Assembly: GCF_030272615.1 (NCBI RefSeq)
Contig: NC_081406.1
Span: forward strand, 244,211,218-244,275,217
Direction of reading: 5' to 3'
Length of the DNA: 64,000 bases
Source of the DNA: Cryptomeria japonica
Lineage: Eukaryota; Streptophyta; Pinopsida; Cupressales; Cupressaceae
Within the stretch, counting starts at the first letter, position 1; every line of letters starts with the position of its first letter. Positions 23,019-31,744 of this stretch are shown piece after piece. A program made the translations under genes and the position numbers. A model generated the notes under the pieces. It saw only the letters and a list, made by a program, of their open reading frames with translations, did no database searches and was not told where the DNA came from.

Positions 23019-24932
23019 ATGATGTTAACTGAATTTGACCTTAAATTTGTTTCACAAAGAGCAATTAAAGGGCAAGCGTTGACCGATCACTTAGTTGAGG
23101 CCCCTTCACCTTTCTCCTTCCCTAACCCTAAGTCTTTTCCTGACGACTTCATTCTTTGTACAGAGAAAGATGAAACTTGGGAGTTATACTTTGATGGCTC
23201 TAAGTGTCGTACGGGATCGGGGGCAGGTGTTGTTCTGATTTCTCCTACAAAGAAGTCCATTCCCTTATCTTATCGTCTCAATTTCCTATGTACCAATAAC
23301 ATTGCTGAGTATGAGGCTCTTATAGCAGGAATAAAGGCAGCCTTGGCTTTGAATATAAAACACATACATATTTTTGGAGATTCTCAACTGATTATAAGAC
23401 AAGTAACAGGACTGTATCAAGCGAAACAAGACAAATTATCACAATATAAAGACCTTGCTATCTCTTTGTTACAAAATTTTGATTCTTACACCATGGAACC
23501 TATTCCTCGAAAAGATAATCGACTTGCGGATGCAATGGCATGTGTGGCTTCTCTTGTATCTTTAGAGGACCCTGTGGTTGATCTTAAATTTGTTATTCAC
23601 AACCTTATTTCTCCGGCTATTGTAGATGATTCTAGCTTGGTGACATGTTGCGACTTTATAGACTCAGATGAATGGTATTCGTATATCGTAAGATACTTGA
23701 CCGATGATACCTTTCCTGATTCCGCCAATAGGAACACCAGGGCTAGAGTTTGCAAGTTGTCTGCTAGATATATCATTCTTTCTAATGTTCTTTACCAAAG
23801 GGGTTATAACGGTCTTCTCCTTTGCTGTCTTAACAAATCGGAAATCCCTATTGCTCTTGAAGAGGCGCATTCAGGTGCCTGTGGGGGGCATTTTGGAGGC
23901 AAATCCTTGGTTCAAAGATTGCTTCGTATGGGATATTATTGGCAAACTATGCAGCAGGATTCTTTTTCATTTGTTAAGAAATGTCATCAATGTCAACAAC
24001 ACAATAATTTGATTCATGCTCCTGCCCAAGAACTCCATTCTCAGGTAGCCTCTTATCCTTTCTCTGCATGGGGGTTGGATCTCATAAGTAAAATCTCTCC
24101 TCCTTCATCTCAAGGACATACTTTCATTATAACCGCAACAGATTACTTTACAAAGTGGGTAGAAGCCGTTCCTCTTCGCTCTACTACTGCTGAAGTGATT
24201 TGTCGATTTCTTCTAGAAAACATTATTTCTCGATTTGGGATACCTTCCACTATAATCTCAGATAATGGGACATCATTTAAAAACAAAGACGTGAAGAAAT
24301 TCCTCGAGAAATATCATATCAAACATCGATTTTCTACACCATACTATCCTCAATCAAATGGTCAAGCCGAATCATCCAATAAAATAATTGAACAAATTCT
24401 TCACAAAACCATGAATAAGCATGGTAAGGATTGGAGTACTCAGCTAATCTATGCTCTTTGGGCCTACCGAACGAGTGTACGAATTGCTATAGGCACTACC
24501 CCTTATAATCTTGTTTATGGTGCTGATGCTATTATGCCTTTAGAATTAGAGATTCCATCACTTAGAGTTTCTCTCAAAGGTATAGTAGATGATGACTCTT
24601 ATAGAGAACAAAGACTTCAACAGCTTGAGATGCTTGATGAACAACGTATAAATGCTCTTGAGCATATTCAAGCATATCACAAAACTCTACAACGAAGCTA
24701 TAATGAAAAGGTTATTCAACGTTCCTTCTCAGTAGGTGACTTAGTTCTCTATGAGAATCAGCGCAATGTGAATGTCTTACCTAAAGAAAAGGGAAAATTT
24801 AGTCCTAATTGGCTTGGGCCGTATATTGTTATTGAAGATTATAGATCAGGTGCTTACAAAATAGCGGATGTAGACGATACGCCTCTTAAAGACCCTATAA
24901 ACGCTATGCACTTGCGTAGATACTATGCTTAA
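23019..24932 (+). CDS. pol: second RNase H and integrase of element B (pol continuation)
   Basis: 637 open codons continuing pol in another frame; the true junction with the upstream frame is near 22975-23004, where both frames are open. An RNase H-type domain lies at about 45-180 with Asp in LYFDGSKCRTG, Glu in IAEYEALIAG, Asp in IFGDSQL and Asp in NRLADAMA. The HHCC zinc domain of integrase lies at about 281-327 (EEAHSGACGGHFGG ... KKCHQCQQ). The D-D-E core follows: GLDLIS near 352, SDNGTSF near 415, NGQAESSN near 450. The C-terminal GPY module reads WLGPYIVIEDY near 597. No chromodomain is present. Confidence 0.94.
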   Translation: MMLTEFDLKFVSQRAIKGQALTDHLVEAPSPFSFPNPKSFPDDFILCTEKDETWELYFDGSKCRTGSGAGVVLISPTKKSIPLSYRLNFLCTNNIAEYEALIAGIKAALALNIKHIHIFGDSQLIIRQVTGLYQAKQDKLSQYKDLAISLLQNFDSYTMEPIPRKDNRLADAMACVASLVSLEDPVVDLKFVIHNLISPAIVDDSSLVTCCDFIDSDEWYSYIVRYLTDDTFPDSANRNTRARVCKLSARYIILSNVLYQRGYNGLLLCCLNKSEIPIALEEAHSGACGGHFGGKSLVQRLLRMGYYWQTMQQDSFSFVKKCHQCQQHNNLIHAPAQELHSQVASYPFSAWGLDLISKISPPSSQGHTFIITATDYFTKWVEAVPLRSTTAEVICRFLLENIISRFGIPSTIISDNGTSFKNKDVKKFLEKYHIKHRFSTPYYPQSNGQAESSNKIIEQILHKTMNKHGKDWSTQLIYALWAYRTSVRIAIGTTPYNLVYGADAIMPLELEIPSLRVSLKGIVDDDSYREQRLQQLEMLDEQRINALEHIQAYHKTLQRSYNEKVIQRSFSVGDLVLYENQRNVNVLPKEKGKFSPNWLGPYIVIEDYRSGAYKIADVDDTPLKDPINAMHLRRYYA

Positions 24933-25525
24933 TTCCTCATTCCTTATCATTCATCTATTTCCTTTCTCACTTCTTCAAAATTGGATAATATGTTAGCATA
25001 TCTTTGTTAGAGAAAATATAATTAAATGATGTTTTGTTTAATCTATATTGCTTCGTTCCTGACAAGCGTGTTTCTTTATGGTTTGTCTTGAATTCATTTA
25101 TGTAAATTGCAAAAGATTTACATTTTTCATTATGTTGGCATATTATTCAATGTCTTTATGTGTTAAGTTGAATCGTGTCATGTTGTGTTTAAATTCAAAT
25201 TAAATCACATTAGTTATATGATTCTTAGGCTTAACACATATTTCTTCCCTATCATCAATGTAGTACTTGATCAAATATTTTAATTAACACATGTATCAAT
25301 TTAATCATGGAGCATTGAGAAATCAATCACATGGAAATTAAATTCAGAACCTACATGTACATCTACCAAATGTGTTAGCATTAATCAAAGCAAAATATAC
25401 ATTGTTTTAGGCATTTAAGATAACACGTTTGAGACAAAGAAGCATGTATATATATATGTGTGTGGATCAATATACAAAGGTAGGTCACTATACATCCAAA
25501 ATGTGACCTACCCTACATCATAAGA
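24933..25525 (+). other. spacer between pol and the antisense gene of B
   Basis: AT-rich, non-coding. The right part is the 3' untranslated region of the antisense PMD gene; it holds the inverted repeat TAGGTCAC ... GTGACCTA near 25484-25510. Confidence 0.5.
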
Positions 25526-28036
25526 TCATCTCCTATCCCTAGGGCTGGTGGTTGGAGAGTGACGACTAGATGCTCCCTCCTGATCCGGCCGTGCAGGTGG
25601 ACCCATAGGTGTATAGCATGATATAGATCGTGAGTGACTCCGAGAGGAACTCCTACGATCCCTATCCATAAGGATAGTGTGATACGAGGTAGCCTCGGCC
25701 TGAGCTACTGCTAGATCACGCTGTGCCTGCTGAAGGTCCTCTGATAGTGCTCGCTCTCTCTCCCTCCATATTTCTACCTGTACTCAAAATGGGGAAAACA
25801 AATCATCATGCTGACCCGCGTTCCCTTGAGGTCTATAAGCAACCTGTGAGGAACTAGGGATCTGCGCCATTGTGGAGATATCTGTCACTGCTTGCTGGAT
25901 CAAGGAACGCCACTCTTGCACATTAGCTGTAGCAGTAGAACAGATTTTGTGTTAGTACCATTTTATATCATCAAAACATTAATCAATCAATATACACCTA
26001 CTATACCTGGATCTCCCTCACGCCAGTAGGGATCGTGATATGGTAGCATCTGTGACTGGGAACTACTAGGCTCCCCACACTCGAATGATCTGTGCGTGAT
26101 AGGTACAGGTCTCCGTATCACCTCGTGTTCCCCCTTTTGGGGAATAACGGGAGGATCTAAGGCTATGGTATCATCTCTCGAATGGTGAGGAGCTACATCT
26201 GACTCCTCCTCATCATCTCTATCCTCCTCCTCCTCGTCATCATCATCCTCGTCGTCATCATCTCTATCTATGTCATCCTCCTCTACTTCCTCCTCCTCCT
26301 CTGCACTAGGCTGATCTCCTATAGGCGGATCAAGACCTCCTGCCTCCTCATGACCCTCTCCCTCCTTTGGCTCTTCCAATCTGGATCCCTGATCCTCATC
26401 TCGGTCTCCATGCCTCCATGGACCTGGATGGCCTGTTGGGTGATCTGGTGGAAAGATAGGCCCTGGGTATGTCCTCACAAACTAGGAAAGATACCTGCGC
26501 TATGCTCCGGGATCTGTGGCATAATCAGTGACCACATCCTGGTCGGACCCCTCTATATCTGTGATCTCGATATCGTCTATCATCGGTCTCGCTACTGCTC
26601 TGGGTCTGGGAAGGACTCGTGAGTGTTGAGTGTAGATGGGTACATCAACTGGAACACACTTCTCTAGCCCAAACTACCTTCGTACTCGGTCAAAGTAGAA
26701 TGGGACTATGATATGTGGATATCATCCTCTTAGTAGGCGGTTCCTCTGTAAGCATGCTAGCTGTCTCTCCATCCCATCCCATCTGTGCATCCGCAGATAT
26801 GGTCTCCATACAGTCACCTCAGCTATCAACCTATCAACCATCACTCTCCAATACAGTAAATCCCCAAATCTCCACTCGCTGGTAAGTGGATAAGCAAATA
26901 CCCTAGGTCGCTCGCTAGCCACACTCATCGGATAGCCGACAGGCCTGGTGCATGTAAAGTGCTCAAATATCCACACCTGCAGAAGTGTGCATGTCATCAA
27001 GCTGCAACCCTATCCAAAAACATACTCCTCGAGGTCGTGGTAGAGATGTGCAAGCATACTCCGACCCCAGGCGTATACTCTCCTATGTCTCTCCATAGCC
27101 CTGATGCACCATGTGAGACCCCCATGCATGTGCGTACCTCGCCTGTTAGGGCAGATAGCTATTGCAATTATGGCAATCATAAGACGTCTCATGAGGGGCA
27201 CCTCTCCTGTAGGATGTAAGAGCCAGCTGACCATGATGCGACCTCTTGTCTCACTCGGCATGACTCTACCGATGCAGTATACCTGCTCCCTCTGATGATC
27301 CTCTGCTGACCGATCAGTCGCATATGTCATGGTAGTTCCTCTGATTGGTAGGCGAAGTATGCGGTACACATCCTCAAGTGTCACTGTCATCTCCCCTACT
27401 GGAAGCTGGAATGTGCATGTGTCGGGATCCCATCGCTCCATGAGTGCCATCAGCATCGCAGGATGAAATCGAATGGCTGGCATAAGAATCATAGACCACA
27501 AACCTACTATAGACAATGTGTCTCTCTCTACCTGAGTCAGTCGAGGAATCTGATCTCACAAACTGCGAAGAATCTGCCCCGCCGTGTGCTCTCTCATGTA
27601 TGGGAGACCCTGCATTACAAAAGCATCAGTATAATCAGTAATCAATCATCTATGCCAATAATGAAAACTGACAAACATTGAAAGTTGACCCTTGCCATGT
27701 CTTGATTGGACCATGGCACCTTGAGGGGACCATGGCGCCCTTCAGGGACCATGGCGCCCCATAGGGACCATGGCGCCCTGATGGGACCATGGCGCCCCAC
27801 TGGGACCATGGTGCCCTGAAAGGACCATGGCACCTTGATGGGACCATGGTGCCCTGGGTGGGACCCAGGGTCAGATTCCAGGGCCCGCATTCGATCACAG
27901 AATATCAGAGTCAATGAAAATGCAGAAAGTCAAAGTCAAAGTTCAGTCAACTCACCTCGTCAAGTGGCTCGTCGTCGATCACGGCCTGTCGCATGATCTC
28001 AATCCTCGTGGGACGCTCTGGTCATCGTGAAGGCAT
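25526..28036 (-). pseudogene. antisense plant mobile domain (PMD) gene inside element B
   Basis: Three exons with GT-AG borders fit a single 695-codon frame: 28036-27956, 27609-26007 and 25926-25526 (81 + 1603 + 401 nt, divisible by 3). Exon 2 encodes the PMD (aminotransferase-like) domain: MERWDPDTCTFQLPVGEMTV, then LEDVYRILRLPIRG, and later WRFGDLLYWRVMVDRLI. An acidic Glu/Asp tail follows near 26220-26330, and exon 3 is Gln/Arg/Ser-rich. PMD proteins (MAIN/MAIL family) are nuclear and act in gene and transposon silencing; PMD relatives are also known inside plant transposons. About eight in-frame stops, mostly TGA or TAG, and no frameshift break the frame. Extra antisense ORFs in this position are known in Tat-lineage elements. 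Confidence 0.8.
27708..27860. repeat. tandem array of 19-bp GGGACCATGGCGCC palindromic units
   Basis: Eight head-to-tail units of about 19 bp, each GGGACCATGGCGCC plus a 4-5-base spacer; a ninth partial unit (GGGACCCAGGGTC) follows. Each unit contains the palindromes CCATGG and GGCGCC or GGTGCC. The array lies in intron 1 of the antisense PMD gene (27610-27955) and shares its core with the LTR hairpins of A and B. It reads open on the minus strand only because 19-bp units lack stops. Confidence 0.85.
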
Positions 28037-28601
28037 GATGATGGCTATGTGGGCTCTGCTGCAATGAACAATAATCAAAAATCAACAAAGTGACAAAAGC
28101 AATAGTCACTTTCAAGATATATACTTTCATTCCTTTACCTTTACTTTCAAAACCCTAATTTTCCTCTATCATTCATTTCATCATAACTTGAGTTTGGGAG
28201 ATGCGATTTTCGAACCGTTTGTTGCGTAGGAATCATGTTTTCGTTCCCTTACTCCCTGGATGCTCCAAAATGTGCTCTGATGAAGCTTTCTTAGTGAACA
28301 TCTCTCATCAATAATCGCTCACACAATTTGTTGTAAGTAAACATGCTACCGTGTTTCACCTCCCTAATAAGCAAGCCGAAACAGGGGGGGGCATATAGCT
28401 ACTCGCAAATTTCATCACTTTCCTTAGTAAGCATTAGGTGATTTTGTGATCTAATGTGTGTTTTGTAGGGTGCAGTTCCTAACTATGTACTGCAGATACC
28501 GCTGGGGGCTTCTTTCGACAGACTTATGGATATATTCTTTTCCAAATAATGTTTACTTTCCTGTACTTTAGCTTGCATATGCACGTAGTACTCATATGAC
28601 T
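28037..28601 (+). other. 3' untranslated region of B and upstream of the antisense gene
   Basis: Non-coding. It would hold the promoter of the antisense gene and the 3' untranslated region of the element transcript. The last 120 bp (CGCTGGGGGCTTC, then CTGTACTTTAGC) resemble the equivalent part of element A. Confidence 0.5.
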
Positions 28602-28619
28602 GCTAAAGTGAGGGCTAAA
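28602..28619 (+). promoter_or_regulatory. polypurine tract of B
   Basis: GCTAAAGTGAGGGCTAAA directly precedes the 3' LTR. Element A has the same 18 bases with one difference. Confidence 0.78.
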
Positions 28620-28986
28620 TGTAACGTCATAAACTATACGCACTTGCTAAAGCAGTACAATTTCACACCTAGTTTAGCACCTGCCTTGGCGCAGTTTGCA
28701 TTTTGCATTGCATTTCCCCTTTAGCACTTAATTAATCAAATTAATTAGGTCTAAAGGTTCTATTTCATCATCTTCCAAATCATAAAGTCGGGCCCTTTTC
28801 ATTAAAGTGTGCCCCTTTCATTCTATTCCTCCAATGCATCACTTAATCAAAAACCCTAATTAGGTCCTATTCTGAGCTTGAGGGCTTGATTTCGAGGGTC
28901 AAACCATCTCGAAATCGCCTGTAACTTCGGGATTCGCTCTAAAATCATCATATTCGATGGCCCTGAAAATTTGGTGAAAAGTTGTC

Positions 28987-29018
28987 GGGACCGTGGCGCC
29001 CGGAGTGCACACGGTCCC
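28987..29018. repeat. type I hairpin, 3' LTR of B
   Basis: The clearest copy: arms GGGACCGTG and CACGGTCCC pair perfectly (9 bp) around a 14-base loop GCGCCCGGAGTGCA. Confidence 0.75.
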
Positions 29019-29740
29019 GGACATTTTTCCCAAAATTTTAGGAGCGCGATCCAATCATAAAATAAGGCTTAACCCCAAGAAATTGGCGGGAGATTCAATC
29101 TCTAGGTCGGCCAAAAGTTGGAATTAAGACCTAGGGTTTCATACATAAGAGCTCTCTTTCTTCATTTGAAGGGATCCGAATTTTGTTTCCAGGAACCTCA
29201 TATGCAGTGAAAGAGCAGATCTTTGAAGACTTCAGCAACATTCAACATTCATCCTCTAAGCATTCATCAAATCCATTCATCCACTTAGGGCTTTGAAGGC
29301 ATTGAAGAGCAATAAGGGATCACCGACTGAAGATTGACTTGTACCCCTCCCTTGGGGTTGGGTATGATTTCATGTTGTTTTCATGTCTTTACACAAGCCT
29401 CATTATGTCACTTGCATTCATGCTTTAGATCACTTTGCATCTTGATTTGGAGCATTTACATTGTCATCTACAAGCAATTAGGGTTTACTTTCTAGGTTGC
29501 TCTAGTTTGCTTACTTGCATTTTAGGATCTTGCACACACATTAATTTTACAATACAACTTGGCTATTCGTGGAGGTGGAAATCACCAAAGTGGGGGTTTG
29601 ACTAAGGCAAAACCCTATATGGCCGCCCAAAACACCTTTTCAGATATAAGTGCAGATTTCGGGATTCAGACGACGCCGTAAGTTGCAGATCCGAAAGAAG
29701 CAGACGGAGATCGAACCCTATATCAAGTTTCAGCACAAAA

Positions 29741-29841
29741 GATGAGGATAGGGGCGTGGGGTGCCCTGGTCCTACCAGGACAGGGACGCTAGGCACCCTG
29801 GTCCCTGGGACAGGGGCGCTGGGTGCCCTGGTCCCCCTGTC
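29741..29841. repeat. type II tandem hairpins, 3' LTR of B
   Basis: Three tandem units of about 30-35 bp with cores such as GACAGGGGCGCTGGGTGCCC. The 5' LTR has two units. Confidence 0.68.
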
Positions 29842-30280
29842 AGATAGCAAGTTTTGGCAGTTCGGACAGTTTTCCAAGTTGCAAAACAACAGTTTCAGGT
29901 GCAGTTTCAGGAATAGAATCAGGACAGTGGCGCTCGCGCCCCCATCTCAAACATTTCCACTCAGATTTTGACTCTGGGTATGCATTTGCATTCTTGTCTT
30001 ATCTTTGTGTTTACAACTTTCAATAGTTTAAGTTCAATTCTGCAATCTTGTTATTAGTTCATACTTGCACTTTGGGGTTAGGGATTGAACTTGCATCATT
30101 TTATCTTTCAATTACAACAAAGGAATAGAAACCCTAATAGGTAGCCCGTGGCTCTCTCTTTCACAAAAAGAAGTAGCCAATTGTGTGATACCTCTAGGCT
30201 CTTTCGTATTCCGCAATGTGTGTCAAAAGGTAGGATTAGGACATGTTAACCTAGTCTCGCTTTTTCCCCTACACATAGGG

Positions 30281-31560
30281 AAAAACCACTGTGGGATTTC
30301 TGACCCACTAAGAAATATACTCTTCTAGAGTATGCTTGGTTAAAAGCAAATCATGTTAAAGATTACAAACACATTGCTAGATGTGACCCGGTTAAGGGAT
30401 TTCCCTCAGATCTGTTAGGATCTTCACCTTGTTAGAAGTGACCTTGTTAAAGGGTTTCAAACACTCAATCAGAATGTCACCTTGCTAGAGGATTTACAAT
30501 TAAGACTGTTAAGTCCACTCGATTAAGAGATTTTCTGTCACTTACAAATAAACAATAGTAATGAGTATGTCTGCAACTTTGCATCTAAAATGCTAAAGCA
30601 GATTCTTATTTGCTCAATACAATCTAATCATAGGACTTATCTTGTCCCTCTATTGGGCTCCTTACTCTGTTATTCAAACAGGTCTTCAAGCTTCTGTGCT
30701 TGGTAGTCACTATGTAGCATCCCTGTGCTTATACTTGCCCGCATGCATTGTTTATCAACAATTCCTTATTTATAAACAATTTGCTAACCGCTTAATCTCT
30801 TTGATCACATTTCCCATGATGAATCATAGCCATCAGATCTTCAATCTTGACTAGGTTCAATGTATCCTTCAATCTAAAAATGTTTTACCTCACCTTGGAA
30901 CTTGCATACATTTCTTGGAACTTGTGCTAGGGTATTGCGGTTCAATTTGAATTGTAGATCTTCCTATCGATCTTCCATTGCCATAGATCCTTAACAAACT
31001 TCATACACGTTGTATCAATCATTTAATCATATCCAGCTCATCAGCTTCCATCATTAAATAATGCATCTATACATCCAATGCATTATGTTATTACTTAGTT
31101 GCAAGTCAGTAAATACTAAACTTCACTCGGTAGACATTCCGCCTTCATTAACTGATAGCGATAACCTTAGGGTTTACCGACTAGGTTCCTTGCTCGCTAA
31201 CATAGTATAGTATTAACCTTACAAACAATAGCATATTTAGGATATGAAAACAATCTAAACAACATGATCTCATCATTGTCTAACTCGGTAATAGTTTCCC
31301 AATGAATAAATTATTCCTCCCCTTATTCATCACATTCTTTATGTGTCTTTTACTGGTATCTTAATTCTCTTCAAAACATACTTCTTAAGATATGGCAACA
31401 TCCTAATAAATCAGAAAATCAATTTCTTGACATCAATGACAAAATAATATTGTGAAGACAGTAAACATCCTAAATCAGTTATATCCATAATTATCAACAA
31501 CCTTCTCAATATCCTAATTGAAATGCCAACAATCTGTTAATGTCTGTTATAATGCCAACA
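30281..31560 (-). repeat. 5' LTR of C, outer part
   Basis: Continues the LTR after element B and matches 11621-12871. Its outer end has 29 extra bases (31532-31560) beyond the point where the other LTR stops; only this longer end is followed by the TTTAT target duplication. On the minus strand both candidate starts read TGTTGGCATT. Confidence 0.88.
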
Positions 31561-31725
31561 TTTATATCATATAGTAGGCAAATCATAGAATGTGATACAT
31601 ATTTTAGATTAAAAAAATGTGATATCATTTGAAAGTTATGGATGTTTTTCAATCATCCTATGAATCAAGACTTTAGTTAGATTTCAATTAGAAAATGAAT
31701 AATATTATTTATTAAAGTCAAAATA

Positions 31726-31744
31726 AGACAAACCTTGTATTGTT
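31726..31744. repeat. 19-bp target-site duplication, left copy
   Basis: AGACAAACCTTGTATTGTT, repeated exactly at 32816-32834. Its length is typical of target-primed (LINE-type) retroposition. Confidence 0.85.

Larger units (their letters stand above)
17603..30275 (+). mobile_element. element B: pol-only Ty3/gypsy (Tat-like) retrotransposon
   Basis: LTRs of 1642 bp (17603-19244) and 1656 bp (28620-30275) begin TGTAACGTCATAAA and end CCCCTACACA. The 5-bp target duplication TAGGG lies at 17598-17602 and 30276-30280, and removing B restores the LTR of element C. The plus strand encodes protease, G-patch, reverse transcriptase, gypsy RNase H, a second RNase H and integrase. No Gag core or Cys-His knuckle is visible: only 112 bp separate the primer site from the start. 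Two RNase H-type domains in series and no chromodomain point to the Tat lineage. An antisense PMD gene lies between pol and the 3' LTR. Confidence 0.94.
28620..30275 (+). repeat. 3' LTR of element B
   Basis: 1656-bp partner of the 5' LTR. It has three tandem type II hairpin units instead of two, and lacks a short CA-rich stretch present near 18520 in the 5' LTR. Otherwise only scattered substitutions separate the pair. Confidence 0.94.
11396..31560 (-). mobile_element. element C: Ty1/copia retrotransposon split by element B
   Basis: Without the 12.7-kb element B, C is about 7.5 kb. It has a 5' LTR at the right (17381-17602 joined to 30281-31560), a 3' LTR at the left (11396-12871), a tRNA-iMet primer site, a polypurine tract and the copia domain order Gag, protease, integrase, reverse transcriptase, RNase H on the minus strand. 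The target duplication is TTTAT (11391-11395 and 31561-31565). Four in-frame stops and one frameshift break the polyprotein, so this copy is dead. It is older than B, which sits in its LTR. Confidence 0.92.

Noticed and set aside
27708-27860. Possible CRISPR-like array of 14-bp repeats with short spacers
   Set aside because: Spacers are only 4-5 bp, the context is a plant retrotransposon and no cas gene is present.
27642-27914. Minus-strand frames with repeated HGP and MVPS units
   Set aside because: They are produced by the 19-bp tandem array inside an intron of the PMD gene.
31521-31531. Outer end of the right LTR of C at 31531
   Set aside because: The next five bases do not match the left flank; ending at 31560 gives the TTTAT duplication on both sides.
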